Translations under genes and position numbers: made by a program | DNA from: Leucobacter komagatae | GTDB lineage: Bacteria; Actinomycetota; Actinomycetes; Actinomycetales; Microbacteriaceae | Direction of reading: 5' to 3' | NCBI RefSeq assembly: GCF_006716085.1 | Contig: NZ_VFON01000001.1 | Location: forward strand, 2,480,001 to 2,544,000 | Length of the DNA: 64,000 bases | Shown here: one piece after another, positions 52,005 to 59,696 of the stretch | Position numbering within the stretch: position 1 is the stretch's first letter | How the letters are laid out: each line of letters opens with the position of its first letter | The notes under the pieces: generated by a model | What the model saw: only the letters and a program-made list of their open reading frames with translations | What the model was told of the DNA's origin: nothing | The model's database searches: none

Positions 52005-54468
52005 AGCCACCAACCGTCAGTACCCCACCGAGCGTCGCCAGCGCAAGGAACCCTTCGTTGCCAGTCGTGACGAGGGGTGTGTTGCGGTAGGTGTTTTCTG
52101 CGGTGATCTGCAGGGGCTGTCCCGTGGCGATCTTGAAGGTGTCAGGGGTGAACGTCACGCCGGTGAAGGTGTAGCCCTCGAGCTTCGGGATCTTGATTTC
52201 TTTGAGTGTGACCGAGGTGCCAACGGGGAGGTTTGTCGGGCCGGTAACGATTGAGCCGTCTGCGGGGAGGGAGAATTCGCGGCTGGTTTCCTTGCCGTCG
52301 ACGGTCCAGGACGCGGTGATTGTGAAGTGTGTTCCGGCAGGGAAGTCCTTCGCGCTCACTCCGCTAAGTGTCTTTCGGAGGTTGAACCCGTTGAGTTCGC
52401 GCTTGTACGTGTTGGTGACGGACCAGGCGATGTCGGGGTTATCGTCCGCGAGGATGGTGATGGTTTCGGCAGAGAGCGCGTTCGAGGTGAACGTGTACCC
52501 CTCCGGGGCCTCGGGGAGGTCGCCTTCTGTGAGCGTGACGACGGTTCCCTCGGGGAGTGTGACGCCGGAGGGCACTGGGGTGCCGTCTGCTGGGAGTTCA
52601 ATTGTTTTGGCTCCGCCTTCCCAGGTGGCGTGGACGGGGAAGGTTGTTCCCTTGGGGAAGGCGCTCGATGGGATGCCTGAGAGCTCTTTCCGCAACGAAA
52701 ACGTGCCCTCGGAAGCGAGGGGTGTGTTGTGGTAGGTGTTTTCTGCGGTGATCTGCAGGGGCTGTCCCGTGGCGATCTTGAAGGTGTCAGGGGTGAACGT
52801 CACGCCGGTGAAGGTGTAGCCCTCGAGTTTCGGGATCTTGATTTCTTTGAGTGTGACCGAGGTGCCAACGGGGAGGTTTGTCGGGCCGGTAACGATTGAG
52901 CCGTCTGCGGGGAGGGAGAATTCGCGGCTGGTTTCCTTGCCGTCGACGGTCCAGGACGCGGTGATTGTGAAGTGTGTTCCGGCAGGGAAGTCCTTCGCGC
53001 TCACTCCGCTAAGTGTCTTTCGGAGGTTGAACCCGTTGAGTTCGCGCTTGTACGTGTTGGTGACGGACCAGGCGATGTCGGGGTTATCGTCCGCGAGGAT
53101 GGTGATGGTTTCGGCAGAGAGCGCGTTCGAGGTGAACGTGTATCCCTCCGGGGTCTCGGGGAGGTCGCCTTCTGTGAGCGTGACGACGGTTCCCTCGGGG
53201 AGTGTGACGCCGGAGGGCACTGGGGTGCCGTCTGCTGGGAGTTCAATTGTTTTGGCTCCGCCTTCCCAGGTGGCGTGGACGGGGAAGGTTGTTCCCTTGG
53301 GGAAGGCGCTCGATGGGATGCCTGAGAGCTCTTTCCGCAACGAAAACGTGCCCGCATCCTCGACAAAGTTCAGGCGGGTCAGGGCTCCAACTTTCGCCGG
53401 GCGACTGCGCTCGAACGCCGCGAACACCTGACACGTTTCTGAGTTGGTGAAGTGGTTTGACTGCGCCCAGCTGAGGTACTTCGATGACTGCGGGGTGATG
53501 CCGAGCTCGACGGTTGTGACCCCGGGGGTGTTGCCGGTGACACAGAGCTCCACGACCTCCGCAACATTCGGGTCGCTGCCGCGTACCGTGAGTCGACCAT
53601 CCTGCAGCGTGGCATCGCCGTCGCACACGGCGACGTCCTCACCGATGGTCGTGAGCTCGATGGGTTGGTTGAACAAGTTCGTCGAGACTCGGAGCCTCGC
53701 AGTGACTCCGACAGGGAGCTCTGGATAGCCACCAGACAACGAAAGTTCGAGGAGGGGCGTTTCGGGAATCGAGGTCAAGATCTCAGCCTGGCGTTCGGCG
53801 CTCATGTTCGCGTTACACCAGCGGTTGTTCTCTCCGCCTGCCCCGAACAGGTCGCCGTCAGACACGCACCAGACCAGCATCTGCCGGGCATACCGTTCGT
53901 GAACATTCAGGTTGGACGCCCTCGTCACATCCGCAGCGGGCGGGCGGGTGATAGTGAGGTCGTTCTGCAGAATGTAGGCGATGACCCTGGTTTGAGCGGG
54001 AGTGAGCTTGTCGTTGCCGTCAAGCCATTCCAATGGTGTGACTTTCTCGGAGCCGTCCTTTGTCTCAAGACTCCCGTCTGGGCGCACGTTGAGGCAGGTG
54101 TCTTTCGCCATGTCAGTGCAGTACATCCACTCCGATACGGGCCCGCCCTCGGAAGCGACGTAGCGGGTGCCGCAGCCCGGCGCCTGGGCGGCGCGGTCAG
54201 AACGCTTGCCAGAGGAGCCGTACAGCACGGCGATGCCACCGCGGTTGTAGTTCTCGAGCTGTTGGCCGGTGACGGCTAGATCGGAGTCGGAGGGGGATGA
54301 GCCCTCACACGCGGGGGCGACGAAGGGGTCGGAAGCCGGTAGTGGCGGAGTGTCACCGTGGCTTGCTGCAAGCGCGGTGTTCGCGAGCACGGGCCCCGTG
54401 CCAGACACAAGAAAAGCTACCGCAAGAGCGATCGCTGAGAGTGTTTTCCATTTCCGCTGTCCCACCAC
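51964..54468 (-). CDS. Cell-surface protein: thioester-like head, duplicated DUF5979-type modules, LPXTG-like tail
   Basis: An 834-residue exported protein. Signal peptide 1-35. N-terminal region has Cys117 in WMYCTDMA and Gln196/Cys201 in YARQMLVWCV, reminiscent of Gram-positive thioester adhesin domains. Residues about 370-800 hold two copies of a 215-residue pair (SLRKELSGIP module plus NLRKTLSGVS module) resembling DUF5979/Cna-B-like domains. The tail is LVTTG (799-803), a hydrophobic helix and ARKRSEV: a sorting signal with Val replacing Pro. GTG start at 54468 after aaagggg. Probably a wall-anchored adhesin or pilin-like protein. Confidence 0.85.
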   Translation of the reverse strand: MVGQRKWKTLSAIALAVAFLVSGTGPVLANTALAASHGDTPPLPASDPFVAPACEGSSPSDSDLAVTGQQLENYNRGGIAVLYGSSGKRSDRAAQAPGCGTRYVASEGGPVSEWMYCTDMAKDTCLNVRPDGSLETKDGSEKVTPLEWLDGNDKLTPAQTRVIAYILQNDLTITRPPAADVTRASNLNVHERYARQMLVWCVSDGDLFGAGGENNRWCNANMSAERQAEILTSIPETPLLELSLSGGYPELPVGVTARLRVSTNLFNQPIELTTIGEDVAVCDGDATLQDGRLTVRGSDPNVAEVVELCVTGNTPGVTTVELGITPQSSKYLSWAQSNHFTNSETCQVFAAFERSRPAKVGALTRLNFVEDAGTFSLRKELSGIPSSAFPKGTTFPVHATWEGGAKTIELPADGTPVPSGVTLPEGTVVTLTEGDLPETPEGYTFTSNALSAETITILADDNPDIAWSVTNTYKRELNGFNLRKTLSGVSAKDFPAGTHFTITASWTVDGKETSREFSLPADGSIVTGPTNLPVGTSVTLKEIKIPKLEGYTFTGVTFTPDTFKIATGQPLQITAENTYHNTPLASEGTFSLRKELSGIPSSAFPKGTTFPVHATWEGGAKTIELPADGTPVPSGVTLPEGTVVTLTEGDLPEAPEGYTFTSNALSAETITILADDNPDIAWSVTNTYKRELNGFNLRKTLSGVSAKDFPAGTHFTITASWTVDGKETSREFSLPADGSIVTGPTNLPVGTSVTLKEIKIPKLEGYTFTGVTFTPDTFKIATGQPLQITAENTYRNTPLVTTGNEGFLALATLGGVLTVGGFTLALLARKRSEV
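52071..52708 (-). repeat. Direct repeat copy 1 in the surface-protein gene
   Basis: 638 bp, matching 52716-53353 with 4 differences that I can see (near 52085, 52173, 52498 and 52510). Period 645 bp = 215 codons, in frame. Confidence 0.95.
52716..53353 (-). repeat. Direct repeat copy 2 in the surface-protein gene
   Basis: Nearly identical to 52071-52708, offset exactly 645 bases. Even third codon positions are conserved, so the duplication is recent or is maintained by gene conversion. Confidence 0.95.
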
Positions 54469-54555
54469 AGGTACCCCTTTGCCTCCACTGCGTTCCCCTC
54501 CACGCTACGCGAAACTGGGCAAAAGACAAGAGATGCCTATGTGTTTGCCGAGTTG

Positions 54556-54903
54556 CTAGTGATCCTCCACGAGCAGCTCAAGCTCTGAGACCTCGGTGCA
54601 CAGGTTGTCCATCTCGATAAGCAGTGCACCGAGCGTCTCTGGGCTTTGCGCCGCGGCGGCCTCCTTAAGCCTTCGACAGAGGTCGGCACACGCGGTCCGG
54701 GCGAGAACCGCCCTCGCTGCTCGGACGGGGTCGGGCTCGCGATCGATAGCGGCTGTGAGCAATGACGTGACCTCGCCTGCTCCGCTCAGTACCCCGTGAA
54801 TGTCCGCAGCAAGGCTGCTGTCGCCCCACTGCGAGAGCGCCGGGTCGGCGGGCAGCCGCGGCTCCGGCGGAAGGCCCAGCTCGCGATTTGGGTGTGCGAG
54901 CAC
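54556..54903 (-). CDS. Small helical protein of unknown function
   Basis: A 115-residue, Ala/Leu/Glu-rich, mostly helical protein with three cysteines (TACADLCRRL; DNLCTEVSELELLVEDH). GTG start at 54903 with a strong, well-spaced gaggagaggag (54908-54918 on this strand), which argues that it is real. No signal peptide. It is 87 bases upstream of the surface-protein gene and could be cotranscribed. No family recognised. Confidence 0.6.
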   Translation of the reverse strand: MLAHPNRELGLPPEPRLPADPALSQWGDSSLAADIHGVLSGAGEVTSLLTAAIDREPDPVRAARAVLARTACADLCRRLKEAAAAQSPETLGALLIEMDNLCTEVSELELLVEDH

Positions 54904-55114
54904 GGCGACTCCTCTCCTCGGCGGCAGCGGGTGCCGCCTCAGGCAAGGCTGACACTGTTTTCTGACCCAAAACGAGAGTCAAGCGCTGAGGCGCGAGAGA
55001 TGAGTGGCGCGCGACCGCGGGTAAGTGGTGCGCGCTGTTCTGGTGCGCGAGACCCGGCCCAGCCCACGCGCGTTCCGCCGCGACCCGTAGAAACCAAAAC
55101 ACCCGGTCTGGCAG

Positions 55115-55423
55115 ATGCCGATGTCTCCTAGGCGAGTATCTGAACTCCCGCAAATGAGCCTGCCTCCACCTTGCAATACTCACAGGCTCAGGCACATGTT
55201 TGCGACCCGAAGCTTCAACGTGTCCAAGGCTCTTGTCTCGGTTCAAGAGATGCTTGGCCATGCGTCGATTCAGACCACCCGTATCTGTGTGCAAGCGGAC
55301 CTGCGCGCTCAGCGGGAAATCGTCGAGTCTGTAGCCGTTCGTTCCTACGATGTAGCCAGGGACACAGCAATCCGAGAGATGGAATCGCGCTTTGTCTCGA
55401 TTGACGTTGGAGAACGTCAGTAG
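55115..55423 (+). pseudogene. Remnant of a tyrosine recombinase/phage integrase
   Basis: Only the C-terminal catalytic part remains: NTHRLRHMFATR (box II His-x-x-Arg-His) and MLGHASIQTTRICVQ. In active enzymes the nucleophile is Tyr in this last motif (TT-x-I-Y); here it is Cys (residue 58 of the frame). The catalytic Arg I and the whole N-terminal arm are missing. A dead fragment, marking an old insertion at this locus. Confidence 0.8.
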
Positions 55424-55784
55424 CGCCCAGGCATCGCAGCTAATCGTTACACTTAGCCGCAATCTTATGACCACTGCTAAGCCGTCGTAGCTAGGCTGAC
55501 TTCAAACGAGGATGACCTGACCCTCAGACCATGCCGACCCAATGCGCAAGTGGCCTCAAGAGTGCCCTATTCGCGGCTATTGATTCTGCTTGTCGACGGA
55601 CTCTCTGGCCCCAGGAATTCACACGCGAGCCGCTTCCGCTGCTGAGATCGGTCGCGATCGGGTAGGTGTCCGCAGTGAGCCCCCAGGCGGAGAGAATCCC
55701 GGCTTGCCGACAGCACAGCATTCTGCGCTGGCTGTTCCAAGTAGCCCGAGGTTGGGAGGCGTAGAGCCAGAGAAGGGTGTTCGG
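55424..55784. other. 361-base stretch without a convincing gene
   Basis: Lower G+C than neighbours. Open frames on both strands lack ribosome sites and codon bias. The only signal seen is gagaaggg (55770-55777) serving the next gene. Confidence 0.4.
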
Positions 55785-56156
55785 GTGCCGAAAGATGTAA
55801 ACAAGCAGATAGCGGCCGCATTCCGAAAACTTCAACAAACAATTGCTGAAGTTCTCGCTGAGCAGCGAACCCTCACAGAGATGGTCAGGCGTCGTTCAGC
55901 GACAGGTCTAGAGACAAGCGACCTGTCAACGCTGAACTCCTGGGCCGAGCACGCACAGAGCGAGAGGTCTCGCCGCTTCAATGTCTTCTCGGTGATCGGT
56001 CCCGGATCGATTAGCGTTGCGGCACTCGTCCTCGCGACCATGAGTTACTTGGTGGCGGAGGATAGCGCCCGTGAGCACGAGATCACATCGGCTTTCCCTA
56101 CCACGGTTACAGCGTGTGTCTCCCTCGAAGATTTTTCTTTAAGGATCATTCAATAA
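55785..56156 (+). CDS. N-terminal part of a single-pass membrane protein, probably frameshifted
   Basis: A 123-residue product: VPKDVNKQIAAAFRKLQQTI, then a coiled-coil-like helix, a soluble linker and one membrane helix (SISVAALVLATMSYLVA). GTG at 55785 after gagaaggg with 7-base spacing. It stops shortly after the helix, while the overlapping -1 frame continues with a beta-rich extracellular-like domain, so it is probably the first half of one gene. Unknown family. Confidence 0.6.
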   Translation: MPKDVNKQIAAAFRKLQQTIAEVLAEQRTLTEMVRRRSATGLETSDLSTLNSWAEHAQSERSRRFNVFSVIGPGSISVAALVLATMSYLVAEDSAREHEITSAFPTTVTACVSLEDFSLRIIQ

Positions 56157-56503
56157 GCGCATCAACGGTTCAAAACACAGTGATCACAAACAATGGACGG
56201 TTGCCAATAACCATTGTGGACGTCTACGACAAAGTGGCAAAGGAACACCACTTGCAGACTTCGTTCTCCTGGACCTCGTTCTCTGGGCAGGAAACGTTTC
56301 AGGACGTGCCGGCGACGCTTGGCGTCGGCGAGGCAATTGCCGTCCGTGTCATAACTGAAGGACGCAGCCAGTCCACTCCATTGCACGTGACTCTCAACGA
56401 CGGTTCGCAACAGGAACTAAACCTTGCAGACCCTGACGGTGGACGGCCCGTGTCCGTAGAGAGCGCCTTCGAGAGACTCCCCTCTTGCAACACAAGCGAA
56501 TAG
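56114..56503 (+). pseudogene. Extracellular half of the frameshifted membrane protein
   Basis: Frame -1 relative to the preceding CDS, overlapping it by 43 bases. It encodes a beta-sandwich-like segment: QNTVITNNGRLPITIVDVYD, then GVGEAIAVRVITEG. No ribosome site of its own was found. A slip or indel near the T-rich stretch at 56130-56141 would fuse it to the membrane helix. Could also be an independently translated gene; low certainty. Confidence 0.45.
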
Positions 56504-56777
56504 AGCGAACTCACGGTTTCCAACCCCATTTAGTTGCCTCGGATACCAACCTGGCTTGGATATCGCGACGGCGGGTCCAGGCCAAGCTGCCCGAGTGACT
56601 TCCCGCCCTCTAGAAATCGGGCCTGCCCAGGGCCGCGAAAAGAATATACTCGGCAAGCAGTGCTTTCGCGAGGGCCTTTGAAACGTTGAAGTAGAGTCAC
56701 ACCGAAAGCTTCTCTAGAGCAGCGGCAGCTACTCAGGGTCGAAGCCCCCATGTAGCACCCAGAGCCAGGAGGTTGCG

Positions 56778-59318
56778 ATGCGCCAGGTCCCACACATTCC
56801 TCGTCCACAAGTTGTGAATACAATCCGACGCTACTTGCGTGCTGGGTACGACGTCGAGTTGCTATCGCCACGAGCTAACGGCGGCACTTCGTTTCTCAAC
56901 GAGCTCCTCACTGAGTTGCGTTCTTCGAACCAGCTCACCTGTTTCCTCCCTGACATCGTTGAGACAGAACCCCTCCCGGGAACGTTGGTCTCGCTGCTCG
57001 CGGAGCGAGACCAACCAATCGTCGCCGACTCAGTGACATCACTTGAGTTGGCTGTACATATGAGTCGCGGGTTTGGCGGGCGCCCTCTCGTGCTCGTTTC
57101 CGACGGCGCTCAGGCAGTTACCCCTTTGCTCCAAGCTGCGATCGCACACTATCGCCGGAAGTCATCTCTGCAGCTTGTCGTGCTCACAGAAAGCGAAACC
57201 TCACTTGTCGAACGAGCGTCACGGGCAGTAACCGTGAACCTACCGCTCCTCAAAGTTGATGAGATCGGCGATGCCCTTGAGCTTCTAATTGATGCACCCG
57301 TCGATTCCACAACTCTCCGCCGCATCTATGCGAAATCTGGTGGTCTCGTAAAGATCGCATGCGCAATGGCTGAAGTCGCTACCATCGAGGGACGCTTGAA
57401 GCTTTTGGATGGCAGCTGGGTAGCTGTTGATGAGCTCTGGAGCCCGGGCCTCGCTCCGATGATCCGAAGCAAGGGCTTGTCGCTGGACGATACAGATTCA
57501 ACGGCCCTTGAAGAACTTGCCTTGGCTGGACTGACCTCTGCCGAAAACGCAATCGATCTTATTGGTCAAGATACGCTGAGGCGGCTTGTCTCTAGGGGGG
57601 TCGTCGCAATCGAGCCGTCAGGGGCAAACCACTGGGTAACAGTTACGCCACCGCTCCTAGCCGAAATGCTCAGTCGCCAGTCGGTCATTCCCGCAATGAC
57701 TTCCAAGAGCAGCGTGAGAGCGCTCTCTGGGCTTCCCGGTGCGGCAACTGGCCTGCGTCCACAAAGGGAACTGCGTATTGGCCCGTTCACTCCACAACTG
57801 TTGAGAGGCCTTACCGAACGGCGTCTGAAGGTTCTTGGCGAGACACAAGCGGCCTGGGATGCCGAGCCGTCAGGAGCAACTGCTCTCGCTTATATCTCAG
57901 TTCTGGTTAACGAGGGCGCCTCTCCGGAGAAGGTGCTTACCTTCATTGATCAGGCCTCAGATCTCATCAAATCTAGAGAGCATCGAGCGTGGATTCGAGT
58001 CTGGGAGGCACGCGTCCGGGCGTACGGCATGGGTGACCTCGAACGGGGCATCGAGCTTCTGACAGCAGTTGACGACCTCGGCGAATTTCACGGACTTGTG
58101 GATGCCGCGCGGATTCGAATGCAGTGCGATCTCGGGGTGATCCCGCCAGACGCGGAGCAATTGCTGGGAGGGGCTAACCGGCTTCCGCTTACGGTGCAAC
58201 ACGAGATGCAGTGGGCACTCGTCGCGTTACTCATAGCCAAAGGGCATCTGACGCGCGCAGAACAAACACTCGCGCTGATATCGAGTTCAGACCCTAATGT
58301 CTTCTCAGTGAGAGTCCAGGCGTTCAGCTCGCTCATCGCTCTCTTTCAAGGGGACTACAAGCGTGCATCCCGACTCGCCTTGTCCGGGCTCGAACGCGCT
58401 GCAGATGACCTTGATCCCGAGATGATCAGGTTCTACATTTTCGTGATTAGCCTCATAGTTGCCCTCCGCGGGCAGGGAGTCGATGTAGCCCGCATCCGCG
58501 AAACGCTAACAGGCCTTGGCGAGAAGCCGTTGTTCCCGCAAGTTTCCTACCTAGGTATCTACGTTTGCAGCATCATCATCGGTAAGGGCACACGGGCGGA
58601 ACTGACGCACCTCGAGTCGGAACTTGAGCAGCTGAACACGCGTGAGTCCACTATGCCTGGAACGTCTCGGGCATGGGCAAAAGCTCGACTGGTCGCGGCT
58701 GCTGGAGCAACTGAACAAGCCGCAGACCTCTGCTGGGACGACGCACTCAGGCTGCTGGCACGAGGAGGACGACTAGCAGCCGCGTTCGTCGGAGTGCAAT
58801 CACTCAAGCATGAGTTCCGTAAGGACCGCGCAGCGGCAGTCGCATCATGGCTAAGTGACATTGATAGTGAGGTGCTCGATGCTGCGCTCGCAGCGGTCAT
58901 CGCGGCTGACGGTGAGGACGCGAGGGCGATGTTCGAAGTTCTCCCTCGACTTGTCGCAAGCGGGCAAATCCAGAGTGCTGTCGAGGGGTACCGTCAGCTA
59001 CATGCGTTCCCTGAAACTCGAGCAGATGCAACACTGAGCGCTCGAGCACAGACAGACGAGTCTCAGTTCCTCGCTTCGCTTGAGCACGGTGGACGGGACC
59101 TCCTACGCCCCGGTACGACAATGGAACTGCTAACCCCACGAGAAGCTGAGGTCGCGCGGCTCATCGCAGCTGGACTGACCAACCGCCAGATCCAGAAAGA
59201 GCTCGTCTTGAGCATTCGCACAGTCGAGAACCACCGTGCTCACGTGATGCGAAAGTTGGGCGCGAAGACCCGCCAAGAGACCCTAGAAGCGATTCGGGCT
59301 TGGATGTCTGCTGAGTAA
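56778..59318 (+). CDS. LuxR-family (LAL/MalT-like) regulator with degenerate P-loop
   Basis: An 846-residue regulator: N-terminal STAND-like ATPase region, long helical repeats (about 370-740), and C-terminal LuxR HTH (LTPREAEVARLIAAGLTNRQ, then LSIRTVENHRAHVMRKLGAKTRQE). The Walker A site reads SPRANGGTS (30-38): the invariant Lys is Gly36. The Walker B-like LVLVSDGAQ is also weak. ATG 56778 after ggaggttgcg. Base composition is lower in G+C than the left of the window. Flanked by surface-protein genes, which it may control. Confidence 0.88.
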   Translation: MRQVPHIPRPQVVNTIRRYLRAGYDVELLSPRANGGTSFLNELLTELRSSNQLTCFLPDIVETEPLPGTLVSLLAERDQPIVADSVTSLELAVHMSRGFGGRPLVLVSDGAQAVTPLLQAAIAHYRRKSSLQLVVLTESETSLVERASRAVTVNLPLLKVDEIGDALELLIDAPVDSTTLRRIYAKSGGLVKIACAMAEVATIEGRLKLLDGSWVAVDELWSPGLAPMIRSKGLSLDDTDSTALEELALAGLTSAENAIDLIGQDTLRRLVSRGVVAIEPSGANHWVTVTPPLLAEMLSRQSVIPAMTSKSSVRALSGLPGAATGLRPQRELRIGPFTPQLLRGLTERRLKVLGETQAAWDAEPSGATALAYISVLVNEGASPEKVLTFIDQASDLIKSREHRAWIRVWEARVRAYGMGDLERGIELLTAVDDLGEFHGLVDAARIRMQCDLGVIPPDAEQLLGGANRLPLTVQHEMQWALVALLIAKGHLTRAEQTLALISSSDPNVFSVRVQAFSSLIALFQGDYKRASRLALSGLERAADDLDPEMIRFYIFVISLIVALRGQGVDVARIRETLTGLGEKPLFPQVSYLGIYVCSIIIGKGTRAELTHLESELEQLNTRESTMPGTSRAWAKARLVAAAGATEQAADLCWDDALRLLARGGRLAAAFVGVQSLKHEFRKDRAAAVASWLSDIDSEVLDAALAAVIAADGEDARAMFEVLPRLVASGQIQSAVEGYRQLHAFPETRADATLSARAQTDESQFLASLEHGGRDLLRPGTTMELLTPREAEVARLIAAGLTNRQIQKELVLSIRTVENHRAHVMRKLGAKTRQETLEAIRAWMSAE

Positions 59319-59696
59319 CAGACCCAGCTGCACTGGTAGAAGTAGCCGCCACGCGCGCCGCTTCCTGCCTTGTGCATCGCGCATGTAGGTAGCGCGCCCC
59401 AGTCAACCCACTCAACTTCGAGGAAAATCTACTCACTTGTCAGTGCGTTTGCACTCTGCCACTTAATCGGTCGTAATCGAAGCGTACGTTTGAAGGGCTA
59501 GGTGGCGTGCGCGACCTCACCATTCAACGGGACGCGCCGGGGGCCTACGCCGAAGCCGCACAGGCTTCTCGTCATTTCCGCGCAAGACTAAACGCACTCA
59601 CTGCGTTCGCCTATGCCACGGCACGGTTCTATCCTCCGGGCGGAACAGGTTTCGTTGTCGCGGGGCAGTAGATTACGAAGGGATACAGCACAGCAC
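59319..59696. other. 378-base upstream region of the giant adhesin
   Basis: No gene seen. It ends with gaaggga (59677-59683), 13 bases before the adhesin ATG, a rather long spacing. Long, lower-GC leader that could carry the LuxR regulator's binding site. Confidence 0.45.

Noticed and set aside
52071..53353. CRISPR-like or insertion-sequence explanation of the long direct repeats
   Set aside because: Period of 645 bases is a multiple of three, repeats encode protein modules in frame, and no spacers, terminal inverted repeats or transposase are present.
52193..53431. Plus-strand frames of 180-197 codons, present twice under the duplicated region
   Set aside because: They are mirror images of the repeated surface-protein modules and are duplicated only because the DNA is.
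54665..55474. A 269-codon minus-strand open frame across the integrase remnant
   Set aside because: It is the antisense of the HRLRH-containing fragment and of the small helical protein region, with no ribosome site or recognisable domain.
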